From contig JADKBC010000007.1 of NCBI GenBank assembly GCA_016715205.1, positions 122,648-186,647 of the forward strand: a DNA stretch of 64,000 nt, read 5' to 3'. Positions 41,182-48,998 of this stretch are shown piece after piece. The notes under the pieces are model-generated. The model did no database searches and was not told the origin of the DNA. It worked only from the letters and a program-made list of their open reading frames with translations. Source of the stretch: Holophaga sp. (GTDB taxonomy: Bacteria; Acidobacteriota; Holophagae; Holophagales; Holophagaceae). Made by a program: the position numbers and the translations under genes. How positions within the stretch are numbered: position 1 is the stretch's first letter; each line of letters begins with the position of its first letter.

Positions 41182-41607
41182 CTAGAAAATGGGGTCGCCG
41201 GGTTTGCGGCGCCAAGCTTCGGGTTTGCCCTTGGTCTCAGACTTGACCCGGGGATCCTTGGCGGCAGCAAGGGATTCCATCAGGGTGCTGCCCAGCTTGG
41301 TGGCCACAGCCTTGGTCATGGCGGGCTTCACCGCAGGTTCAGCGATGGGCGTCTCGGTTTTGACCACGTCCGTTTTCTCAACCTGCTCTCGCAGGCGGCG
41401 CTCGTACCAGGCCTTCCGTTTGGGATCGATGGTCCGCGCGGTGGCCAAGCTGCTGCCCTTGCGGGTGGCAATGACCTTGGGCTTGTTTTCCCTGCGATCC
41501 TCGCGCACTGCGGATTCGGGATTGGAGGCTTCCTCCAGGATTTTTGCCAGATCCGCAAGACTTCCGAGACTGCGTTTGTTCATATGCTGTTGCATCTCCA
41601 CTGGCAC
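41182..41607 (-). CDS. Small basic protein of unknown function
   Basis: A 141-residue, lysine- and arginine-rich protein without signal peptide or membrane helix. A short predicted helix (LADLAKILEEA) precedes a basic, probably disordered middle with KRKAWYERRLREQVEK and a charged tail. Composition suggests nucleic-acid or ribosome contact, but I do not recognise a family. The start is uncertain: GTG at 41607 has AGGG five bases upstream, while an ATG at 41583 would remove eight residues. Tight terminators on one side and a divergent large gene on the other support a real transcription unit. Confidence 0.5.
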   Translation of the reverse strand: MPVEMQQHMNKRSLGSLADLAKILEEASNPESAVREDRRENKPKVIATRKGSSLATARTIDPKRKAWYERRLREQVEKTDVVKTETPIAEPAVKPAMTKAVATKLGSTLMESLAAAKDPRVKSETKGKPEAWRRKPGDPIF

Positions 41608-41757
41608 ACGTATGCCCTGGCATCAAGACTAACGCCCCAAGGCGCTTCATCCAAGGACAGAACCGCTTGGTCTGAACATTCTGCTGAAATGCGCAGAATT
41701 TTCCGGGCCATGCCGATACGCTTTAAAAGACCATTCATCACCTCTTTGGATTAACAG

Positions 41758-44700
41758 ATGCTGCCAATTCTGCGAGTTCTGCTTCTCTGCCTTGCCTGCC
41801 TGGCTGCGGCTCGGCCAATGGCCTCGGAGACCTTGCGCACGGGCAGCCCAATTCCCGCCGGGCGTCTCTCTTTCAAGGTGTACGGGGCCGACCAAGGCCT
41901 CGGCAATCTGGCGGCCTGGGCCCTGGCGCAGGACGCGGCGGGCTTTATTTGGGTGGGTACCGAGGATGGGCTTTTCCGTTTTGAAGGGCAGCGCTTCCAG
42001 GCATTCTCCTTGAAGGATGGCTTATCTTCCGCCCTGGTGGATGTTCTGCACATCAGCCCCGATGGCACGTTGTGGGCGGGCACCTACAAGGGGCTCTGCT
42101 ATTTCAAGGAAGGTCGATTCGTGGCCCTTGGTCCTGCCCAAGGCCTGCCCAACGCCCAGGTGACTGGCATCAGTTCCGGGCCCGATGGCCAGATATTGGT
42201 GGGGATGAGCCAAGGTCTTTTTCAGCAAAAAGCCGATGGCTCCTTCCAACCCCTGGCCGGCTATGGTGAAGGCGGCGTGACCGCGCTCTGGAGTCGTCCG
42301 GGCGGTGCCGGGATTTGGGTGGCCTCCTGGACCCATTCCCGCTCGACCGTGCGGTTCATGGATTCAACAGGATGGAAAACCCTGGATGGAACCAAGGGCT
42401 TCACGGGGGAACGCATGGATGCTCTGGCCATGGATGGGCGCGGGGTCATTTGGGCGCGCTCCCTGAAAAACCTTTGGATGATCACCCCTGGACATTCCGC
42501 CTTTGAACCCTTGGAGCCCCGCCTGCCAGAAACCAGCCAAAAGGGGTTTTTGTACGTGGATCCGCGGGGGCAACTCTGGGTTACCACCACCAAGGGGCTG
42601 TATCGCAATCTGGGTGGACGCTGGGAGCGCCTTTGCGCCGCGGACGGCCTGCCCAAGGACACCCTCCATGCGGCCATGGAAGACCGCGAAGGTTCCCTTT
42701 GGGCCGCTGCGGAAGGAGCGTATCGCTTGCAGGGCGGTGGGGTTCTCAGAGCCTATTCCATCGCGGATGGATTTCCCAATGAAGTGGTCTGGAGCATCGC
42801 CCGCAATCGCGCAGGCGACCTTTTCGTGGGCACCGATGGCGGGCTGGTGCAGGCCAAGGATTCCGGGTGGAAACTTGTGCCCGGAACGGCCAACTTCCAG
42901 GTTCGCACCATTGTGCAGGCCCCCGATGCTGCCCTCTTCCTGGCGGGCGGGCCTGAAATACTCCGGGTGGATCCTAAGGGCGGGGTGCAGCGCTTCGGCA
43001 GCGCGCACGGCATCATCACCTCCGGGAGAATCTATCGGCTTCTGTTTGACCGTCGAGGCGATCTCTGGGCCGCCGCAGATGGGGGCGGCCTATTGAAGGG
43101 GCAAGGGCAGGGCACGAAATGGACCTTTCAGCACCAAACCCTGCCCGAAGGCACCGCCACGGAGCGGATTCAGGATCTCTTTGAGGACGCCTCCGGGCGA
43201 CTCTGGGCCACGGGAGAAAAAGGCCTGGTCATGTGGGATGGCAAAGCCTGGCACCGCTACACAAGCCGCGATGGCCTGCGGAACGACCACCTCGACTATG
43301 TGCGGGGCACCCGCGCGGGCGATCTGATCATTTCGTATTTCGACCCGTTGGGTCTTTGTCGAGCCACCTTCGCCAACGGGACGTTCAAAGTCATCGAACA
43401 CCTTGATCGCGTGTTTCCCCCTGAAAAAGTCATCTACCAGTACACCGAGGATGCCAAAGGGAATTTCTGGGTGGGCACGGGGCAGGGTCTCACCTTGATC
43501 TCCCCGGATGGTCGGACGGAGCAATTTGGGCGCGGTGAAGGCCTCCTCAGCGAAGATACCAATGCCATGGCGGTGCTCCCTGAACCCAATGGGGACCTGT
43601 GGATCGGCACCAGTGGCGGGTTGGCCCGCTTTGATGCGGCAGCCTATAAGGGTGCCCCTCAACACCCGGCCACAGTCCTCTTGGACTGCCGACTAGGGGG
43701 CAAAGTCTTTCCCGTGGTTTCCCCTGAACCCAGCCGAGTGCCCCACGCCGCCAACACCTTTACTGTCAAATTCGCCGGTCTGAGCTTCATTCGAGAAGGC
43801 GCTGTGCAGCATCAGGTTCGATTGGAAGGTTTGGAAAACGAATGGCACTTCTCTGCCACGCGCGAAGAACGGTACCCGGCCTTGCCCCATGGCAAATATC
43901 GGTTTGAGGCGCGTTCGCGGGTGGGTCAAGGAGAATGGGGACCCATCTCCTCCTTTGAATTTGAGGTCCTGCCCGCTTGGTGGGAGTCGGCTTGGTTCCG
44001 GGTGTTGCTGGTCGTCGCACTGGGCGGGTTGATCGTCCTCATCGTGCGTTCCCGCGTGGCGGCCCTGCGGCGCCGCAATCGAAGCCTGGAAGCCATGGTG
44101 GCCGCCCGTACCCGTGAGGTGGAGGCCAAGGCCGCGGAACTCGCCAAGGCCAATGATGCCCTGCGCAACCAGAGTCTGACGGATCCCCTGACGGGTCTGC
44201 GCAACCGCCGCTATCTGGGGGTCTGCATGCCCGAAGATGTGGCCCAGGTGCAGCGGGTACACCGTGATGTGGTGTCCAGTCGAACCGATCGGGTGCTGAT
44301 GAACATCGACTTGGTGTTCCTGATGGTGGACATCGATCACTTCAAGTTCGTCAATGATCACCACGGCCACGCCGCCGGTGATCGGGTGCTTCAGCAGGTG
44401 GCCGAGATCCTCAAGAACGCGACCCGCGACTCGGACACGGTGGTTCGGTGGGGTGGGGAAGAATTCCTCGTGGTTGCGCGCAATGCGGCGCGCAGGGAAT
44501 CGGCCATTCTGGCCGAACGCATTCGGTCCCAGATGGAAGCGCACGTGTTTGATCTGGAGGATGGAACGCACCTGCACCGCACCTGCTCCATCGGATTTAC
44601 GTTCTATCCCTTCATCTCGGACAAACCCAGTTTCCTGCCCTGGGAGCAGGTGCTGGATATCGCGGATCATTGCCTCTTCGCCGCCAAGCGCGGTGGTCGG

Positions 44701-44862
44701 AATGCCTGGGTTGGTGTATTCCCAACGGAAGATGGCGATGCGGACATAATCAAAACCGCCATGCCCATGGAGATTCCAGCGCTCTTTGAGTCCGGGGATA
44801 TCGACGTAACGACCTCCCTCCCAGATCCCGCCGCCCTGGACTGGAATCTGAAAGGTGAGTGA
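41758..44862 (+). CDS. Beta-propeller sensor with diguanylate cyclase (GGEEF) domain
   Basis: A 1034-residue membrane sensor. A signal peptide (about 1-22) is followed by two-component-regulator propeller repeats (WVGTEDGL, LWAGTYKGL, FWVGTGQGLTL, LWIGTSGGL and others) to about residue 640. A Y_Y_Y-type domain (about 660-740), a membrane helix (about 748-765), a coiled coil and a cytosolic GGDEF domain (about 835-1005) follow. The active site is GGEEF (899-903), so cyclase activity is expected, making c-di-GMP. The inhibitory RxxD site R890-D893 is present. The propeller probably binds a periplasmic ligand such as an oligosaccharide, by analogy with HTCS sensors; that is inference. The ribosome site at the ATG is weak. 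Confidence 0.88.
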   Translation: MLPILRVLLLCLACLAAARPMASETLRTGSPIPAGRLSFKVYGADQGLGNLAAWALAQDAAGFIWVGTEDGLFRFEGQRFQAFSLKDGLSSALVDVLHISPDGTLWAGTYKGLCYFKEGRFVALGPAQGLPNAQVTGISSGPDGQILVGMSQGLFQQKADGSFQPLAGYGEGGVTALWSRPGGAGIWVASWTHSRSTVRFMDSTGWKTLDGTKGFTGERMDALAMDGRGVIWARSLKNLWMITPGHSAFEPLEPRLPETSQKGFLYVDPRGQLWVTTTKGLYRNLGGRWERLCAADGLPKDTLHAAMEDREGSLWAAAEGAYRLQGGGVLRAYSIADGFPNEVVWSIARNRAGDLFVGTDGGLVQAKDSGWKLVPGTANFQVRTIVQAPDAALFLAGGPEILRVDPKGGVQRFGSAHGIITSGRIYRLLFDRRGDLWAAADGGGLLKGQGQGTKWTFQHQTLPEGTATERIQDLFEDASGRLWATGEKGLVMWDGKAWHRYTSRDGLRNDHLDYVRGTRAGDLIISYFDPLGLCRATFANGTFKVIEHLDRVFPPEKVIYQYTEDAKGNFWVGTGQGLTLISPDGRTEQFGRGEGLLSEDTNAMAVLPEPNGDLWIGTSGGLARFDAAAYKGAPQHPATVLLDCRLGGKVFPVVSPEPSRVPHAANTFTVKFAGLSFIREGAVQHQVRLEGLENEWHFSATREERYPALPHGKYRFEARSRVGQGEWGPISSFEFEVLPAWWESAWFRVLLVVALGGLIVLIVRSRVAALRRRNRSLEAMVAARTREVEAKAAELAKANDALRNQSLTDPLTGLRNRRYLGVCMPEDVAQVQRVHRDVVSSRTDRVLMNIDLVFLMVDIDHFKFVNDHHGHAAGDRVLQQVAEILKNATRDSDTVVRWGGEEFLVVARNAARRESAILAERIRSQMEAHVFDLEDGTHLHRTCSIGFTFYPFISDKPSFLPWEQVLDIADHCLFAAKRGGRNAWVGVFPTEDGDADIIKTAMPMEIPALFESGDIDVTTSLPDPAALDWNLKGE

Positions 44863-44935
44863 TTTCGATTAGGGTTCAACCCGGTTTTGGCATTTTGAAA
44901 TAATGAAAGTTCATCTGCTCTTTGAATGCGATCGA

Positions 44936-44983
44936 AAAAAAGATCACCGCCAAGATGCCATTAGGCTTGGCGGTGATCTTTTC
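44936..44983. terminator. Bidirectional terminator between the cyclase gene and ackA
   Basis: AGATCACCGCCAAG (44941-44954) pairs perfectly with CTTGGCGGTGATCT around an 11-base loop, with A and T runs outside. It lies between convergent genes. Confidence 0.9.
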
Positions 44984-45013
44984 TTGGAATACAAACCGGT
45001 ATGGATTGGAGGT

Positions 45014-46192
45014 CTAGATGAACTTCGCGGTGTACCGGGCGATCATCAGCTCTTCGTTGGTGGGGATGACGGCCACAGCCACGCGGGATTCCGGCGTGGA
45101 AATGAGCCGGTTGTCCTTGCGACGCGTGTTGTTCACCTTCTCATCGATCACCACCCCGAACAGATTGGTGAGTCGACTGCACACCCAGGAGCGCAGCACG
45201 GGGCCGTTTTCGCCAATGCCAGCGGTGAAGGTGATGGCATCCAGCCCATTCATGGCCGCAGCATAGGCGCCCACGTATTTCAACACGCCGTAGGACAGCA
45301 CTTCGTAGGTCAGGCGGGCGCGATCGCTGGAATCCAGGGCATCTTCGATCTCGCGGCAATCGGAGGAGATACCGGATAGCCCCAACAGGCCCGATTGCTT
45401 GTTGAGCAGGTTGCCCAGGCCTTTCACGTCCATGTTCTCTTTTTCCATGATCGTCAGCAGCGCACCGGGGTCCACGTTGCCGCAACGGGTGCCCATGATG
45501 AGGCCTTCCAGGGGCGTAAGGCCCATGCTGGTGTCCACGCTCTTGCCGCAATCCACAGCGGTGACGGAACTGCCGTTGCCCAGGTGACAGGTGACGATCT
45601 TGAGTGTTTCGAGGGGCTTGCCAAGCAAGGCGGCGGTGCGTTCGGCCACATAGCGGTGACTGGTTCCGTGGAAGCCGTAGCGGCGCAGGCCCAACTTCTG
45701 GTTTAGTTCGTAGGGCAGGCCATAGGTGTAGGCATAGTCCGGCATGCTGTGGTGGAAAGCCGTGTCAAAGACAGCCACGTGGGGCACGCCGGGGAACATT
45801 TCCTGGGCCGTGCGAATGCCCATGGCGTTGGCGGGGTTGTGGAGCGGTGCGTAAAAAGCCAGCTCTTCAATTTCCCGGAGCACGTCGGGTGTGATGACCA
45901 TGGGATCGCCAAAGTTGGGGCCGCCGTGGGCCACCCGATGACCCACTCCCATCACGTCCTCGCCCACCAGCACAGTTTCATGGAGCTTCTCCATGATGTG
46001 GCTAAGGGCTTGGCGGTGGTCCTTCATGTCGACTTCGAGGCGGCCCTTTTCGCCCTGGATGGTCCAGCGCACAAATCCCTCTTTCAGGCCGATGCGCTCA
46101 GCAATCCCATCCGCGAGGGAATCCTCGGTGGCCATGTTGATGACGTTGAACTTCAGGGAACTGGAACCTGCGTTCAGGGTCAGGACGATCAT
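45014..46192 (-). CDS. ackA: Acetate kinase
   Basis: A 392-residue ASKHA-fold kinase that interconverts acetyl phosphate and acetate with ATP formation. It opens with LTLNAGSSSLKF and contains VFDTAFHHSMP, YGFHGTSHRYV, CHLGNGSSV and TAGIGENGP, all standard AckA motifs; length is normal. AAGGAGAATCCC precedes the ATG. No pta gene adjoins it. The 156-base gap on its upstream side (46193-46348) has a short GGGCC-TTT-GGCCC hairpin but no gene that I can see. Confidence 0.96.
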   Translation of the reverse strand: MIVLTLNAGSSSLKFNVINMATEDSLADGIAERIGLKEGFVRWTIQGEKGRLEVDMKDHRQALSHIMEKLHETVLVGEDVMGVGHRVAHGGPNFGDPMVITPDVLREIEELAFYAPLHNPANAMGIRTAQEMFPGVPHVAVFDTAFHHSMPDYAYTYGLPYELNQKLGLRRYGFHGTSHRYVAERTAALLGKPLETLKIVTCHLGNGSSVTAVDCGKSVDTSMGLTPLEGLIMGTRCGNVDPGALLTIMEKENMDVKGLGNLLNKQSGLLGLSGISSDCREIEDALDSSDRARLTYEVLSYGVLKYVGAYAAAMNGLDAITFTAGIGENGPVLRSWVCSRLTNLFGVVIDEKVNNTRRKDNRLISTPESRVAVAVIPTNEELMIARYTAKFI

Positions 46193-46348
46193 GGGATTCT
46201 CCTTGGTGTCGAGGCATCAAAGGACGCAGCAGCATGGCGCGGATGGGCCAAAGGCCCGACCTGTTCGTCACCCTTTTTAGAAAGGTGTGCTTTTATCCAG
46301 GCAGCCACCCCAAGTGTAGAAGATCCCCGCGTTTCAGGGAGAAGAATG

Positions 46349-47215
46349 CTAAGGGGTTTTGCGTTTTGTCACTCCTGCTCGGCAGATGCCCACCAGAGGG
46401 CAGGGGGCACATCCGGGCAAACGCCGCACACCTGGACAATCGCCCAGGATACCGAGATGGGACAAGGGGAAGTCAAAGCGAAGTGGGTCCTTTGGGTCCA
46501 AAGCCCTTAGAGCTTCGGTAATTTCCAATGCCATCCTCCCGTCGGGAACCTGTCTGGAGGTGAGCCCGATCATGCGGGCGATCCGGGACACATGGGTATC
46601 CAGGGGGATCACCAGCGCGTGTTTGGGATACCGCTGCCACTGGCCAAGATCAGGCCATTCCGGCCGCACCATCCAGCGCAGAAACATCCGCCACCGTTTG
46701 CAGGCAGCCCCTTCCAGGGGATCGGGCAGGGAAAATCGGGTGCCACGGCTTGGTGGGAGTTCCCGCCTCAGGGATTGCACCAGACGGGAGAGCGCCGCAT
46801 CGGCGGATTCGCCACGGATGGGGAGCAGGCTTGATTCCAGGCCCTGATGGGAGGAAGCCTCATCTAGCCGTTTCCAGGCCAAGAGCCATTCCACCAGATC
46901 CTGGTGGGTGTGGAAACGCCACACCCAGCCTGCCAGGGCGGCTTCCAGCGATTCTCTCGCTTCGCCGAGGCTTCGACTGCGCAGCCAGGTGGCAGGGGCG
47001 TTCTCCAGCGGCGCCAGAGCCCTCTGGATGGCCTTGAGCATGGGCGCGACTCGGCCATAGGCCAGATGGGCAGCCACCCAGGCGGCGCATTCGCGATCCC
47101 AGGGATCGCGGTACGAGAGCGGGATGGACAAGGGGTCCATCCCCAAGGCATCCGGGCGCTGATATTTGGTGACCAGGGATTCCAGGGATGTCCCCAACGC
47201 CACGGTTCGACGCAT
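46349..47215 (-). CDS. TIGR02757 (DUF2400) family protein
   Basis: A 288-residue member of an uncharacterised family. Recognisable segments are DPLSIPLSYRDPWDRE near the start, LAYGRVAPM, RWMVRPEWPDLGQW, LVIPLDTHVSRIARMIGL and a C-terminal CPGVRRLPGCAPCPLVGIC cluster (C-x8-C-x2-C-x5-C). The LDTHV region and the cysteine cluster resemble the helix-hairpin-helix DNA glycosylase (endonuclease III) fold with its [4Fe-4S] loop; DNA repair is a guess. The start at 47215 lies 22 bases after the previous gene; its ribosome site is absent, so coupling with the upstream gene is possible. Confidence 0.75.
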   Translation of the reverse strand: MRRTVALGTSLESLVTKYQRPDALGMDPLSIPLSYRDPWDRECAAWVAAHLAYGRVAPMLKAIQRALAPLENAPATWLRSRSLGEARESLEAALAGWVWRFHTHQDLVEWLLAWKRLDEASSHQGLESSLLPIRGESADAALSRLVQSLRRELPPSRGTRFSLPDPLEGAACKRWRMFLRWMVRPEWPDLGQWQRYPKHALVIPLDTHVSRIARMIGLTSRQVPDGRMALEITEALRALDPKDPLRFDFPLSHLGILGDCPGVRRLPGCAPCPLVGICRAGVTKRKTP

Positions 47216-47237
47216 GGAGGTTCGAGGGGCCAAGGGG

Positions 47238-47840
47238 CTAGAAACGGGGAACCCGCAGGGTGAAGCCCTCGGCATCCGCATGCAGGGTCGCGGCGAGGGA
47301 TTCTCCCACGCGAATGGCCCAACGGGCGCCGATATCCCTTGGCCGGGAATTCTGATCAGGCTTCAGGCTATCGGGCACCACCGTGGCCTGGGGCCACCGC
47401 AAGCGCCATTCCTTGGGGCTGGCATGGGCAATGATTTCAAGCGTTCCGGCCTGGACATAAGGCAGGAGCTGACGGGTGAGGGCCAAGGCGTACCCCCGGA
47501 GCAGTTCCCCTGGCCAGCGATCATCGGCGATTTCTCCCTCATGGCGAATCGCGAATTGACGGCGGAAGAGCACGCTTAGTGGTTTCAGTTGTTCCCCAAG
47601 CTGATGGCGCCAATCCGTGCCAGATTCGACCATGGATTCCGGCAGGGTGCCCATGGCCAGGTGGCGCGAACGTTCCAGGGCCACCATGCCATCGGCGATG
47701 ACAGCCTCCAGCCGGGATTGGTCCCGCGGCGTCAAGGGCAGGTTGGGATCGCTCAGTTCGAGGATTCCGCGTACTCCGGATAGGACATTGGCCAGATCGT
47801 GAAGGGCCGATCTCATCAGGGCTTCAGATGCGGGGTCCAT
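47238..47840 (-). CDS. Histidine-kinase-like protein lacking a recognisable ATP site
   Basis: A 200-residue cytosolic protein. Its N-terminus looks like a dimerisation/phosphoacceptor helix (SALHDLANVLSGVRGILEL, with H14 as possible phosphoacceptor), followed by a second helix and a C-terminal domain that lacks visible N, G1 or G2 boxes. This layout recalls ChpT-like phosphotransferases or degenerate kinases. TAAGGAT precedes the ATG. It is divergent from the MshEN gene (80 bases) and followed closely by the TIGR02757 gene. Confidence 0.5.
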   Translation of the reverse strand: MDPASEALMRSALHDLANVLSGVRGILELSDPNLPLTPRDQSRLEAVIADGMVALERSRHLAMGTLPESMVESGTDWRHQLGEQLKPLSVLFRRQFAIRHEGEIADDRWPGELLRGYALALTRQLLPYVQAGTLEIIAHASPKEWRLRWPQATVVPDSLKPDQNSRPRDIGARWAIRVGESLAATLHADAEGFTLRVPRF

Positions 47841-47920
47841 GGATAATCCTTAGTGACTGGCGGATCACTGCTGTTAAATGTAGACTTCTTTCAATTCTAA
47901 TGCAGAAAGGTTCTTGCCCC

Positions 47921-48844
47921 ATGGCAGCTGAGACAAAAAAGCTTGGAGAGATGCTTGTCGAGGCGGGGCTGATCAATTCCGCCCAACTTCAGGAGGCCCT
48001 GCGGCACCAGCGCATCGCGGGCGGACGCATGGGCAGCAACCTTGTGGCCCTGGGATTCGTGTCGGAAGAAGTCCTGATGGATTTCCTGGCCCACCAGACC
48101 GGCGTGCCTCGCCTGGATACCCGCGCCCTGGATATCGCCGTTGAGGTGCTGAAGAAAATTCCCCGCCGGTTGGCGGAACAACTCAACATTCTTCCCCTCA
48201 GTTTCAAGGAACCCCGATCGCTGGTGCTGGCCATGACGGATCCTTCGGACCTGAATGCCATCGACAGTGCTCGATTTGCCTCTGGGTTGCACATCGAGCC
48301 GGTGGTGGCCTCCCATTCCACCCTCAAACACGCCATTGCGGACCAGTACCGCAAGCTGGAAGGCCTAGGTGGTCAGGCTGCCGTGAACATGGGTTCTGCC
48401 AACCCGGGCCTGCCGGTGAATTTCGAGCTGCCTTCGCAGCCCGATGCTATTGCCATCCATCAGCAGGACCCGGGGAAATACTCGGCTGATCCGTTCTTTG
48501 GGGAACCGCCGATCACCGAGGAGCTTCCCCCTGCGTCCAATCCCTTCAGCTTTTTCACCGCCGATGCCAGGGACACCTTGGAAGCTCCTGTCGCGCCTGC
48601 CAGCGCCGACGCGCCCATGGTCATTCACTCCCGCTCCGGGGCAGGGATGCAGGCCAGGCGCCTCGAAACCTTCCAGACCCGCACCCTAATCTTGGGCGTC
48701 ATCAAGATGCTCCAGCGACGCGGCATTTTGGGCGAGGACGAGTTGCAGCGGTTCATCACCAACCTCATCGAGGCGGGTGAACTGAAGGACGACGATCTCT
48801 CTAGCCGAGGCCCCGATTCAGGCTCGTCGAAGCCGCTCTTCTAG
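47921..48844 (+). CDS. MshEN (GspE N-terminal) domain protein
   Basis: A 307-residue cytosolic protein. Residues about 5-150 are an MshEN/T2SSE-N domain: LGEMLVEAGLINSAQLQEALRHQ, GRMGSNLVALGFVSEEVLMDFLAHQTGVP, then PRRLAEQLNILPLSF. MshEN domains of type II secretion and pilus ATPases can bind c-di-GMP, but here no ATPase follows; the rest is a low-complexity linker and a helical C-terminus (LILGVIKMLQRRGILGEDELQRF). It may be a stand-alone c-di-GMP reader or motility/secretion regulator. The ATG at 47921 is preferred over an in-frame ATG at 47900. Its 3' end overlaps the opposing Cys-rich gene by 27 bases. Confidence 0.75.
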   Translation: MAAETKKLGEMLVEAGLINSAQLQEALRHQRIAGGRMGSNLVALGFVSEEVLMDFLAHQTGVPRLDTRALDIAVEVLKKIPRRLAEQLNILPLSFKEPRSLVLAMTDPSDLNAIDSARFASGLHIEPVVASHSTLKHAIADQYRKLEGLGGQAAVNMGSANPGLPVNFELPSQPDAIAIHQQDPGKYSADPFFGEPPITEELPPASNPFSFFTADARDTLEAPVAPASADAPMVIHSRSGAGMQARRLETFQTRTLILGVIKMLQRRGILGEDELQRFITNLIEAGELKDDDLSSRGPDSGSSKPLF

Positions 48845-48991
48845 TTTTTTTGCTGGGCAAGCCTTGGCGCCGCAGCTTCCGCAGCCGGAGGCGCAACTGC
48901 CCGTTCCGCGAAAGCTGCCCAGGAAGCCCTTGGCGAGGTAGAGCGCTGCGAGGGTGACAGCGAACAGGGCGATCCAGGTCTGTAGGGTCAT
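48818..48991 (-). CDS. FeoB-associated Cys-rich membrane protein
   Basis: A 57-residue protein: one membrane helix (about 4-24) and a short cytosolic tail with four cysteines (C33, C37, C40, C45) and basic residues at the end. This matches the small FeoB-associated Cys-rich proteins that replace FeoC in many bacteria and may bind metal or a cluster. It starts seven bases after the feoB stop. The gene is short and its 3' end overlaps the convergent MshEN gene by 27 bases. Confidence 0.8.
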   Translation of the reverse strand: MTLQTWIALFAVTLAALYLAKGFLGSFRGTGSCASGCGSCGAKACPAKKLEERLRRA

Positions 48992-48998
48992 AGCTACC

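Noticed and set aside
44903..45013. A small gene after the diguanylate cyclase gene (ATG at 44903)
   Set aside because: It includes the bidirectional terminator and continues antisense to ackA.
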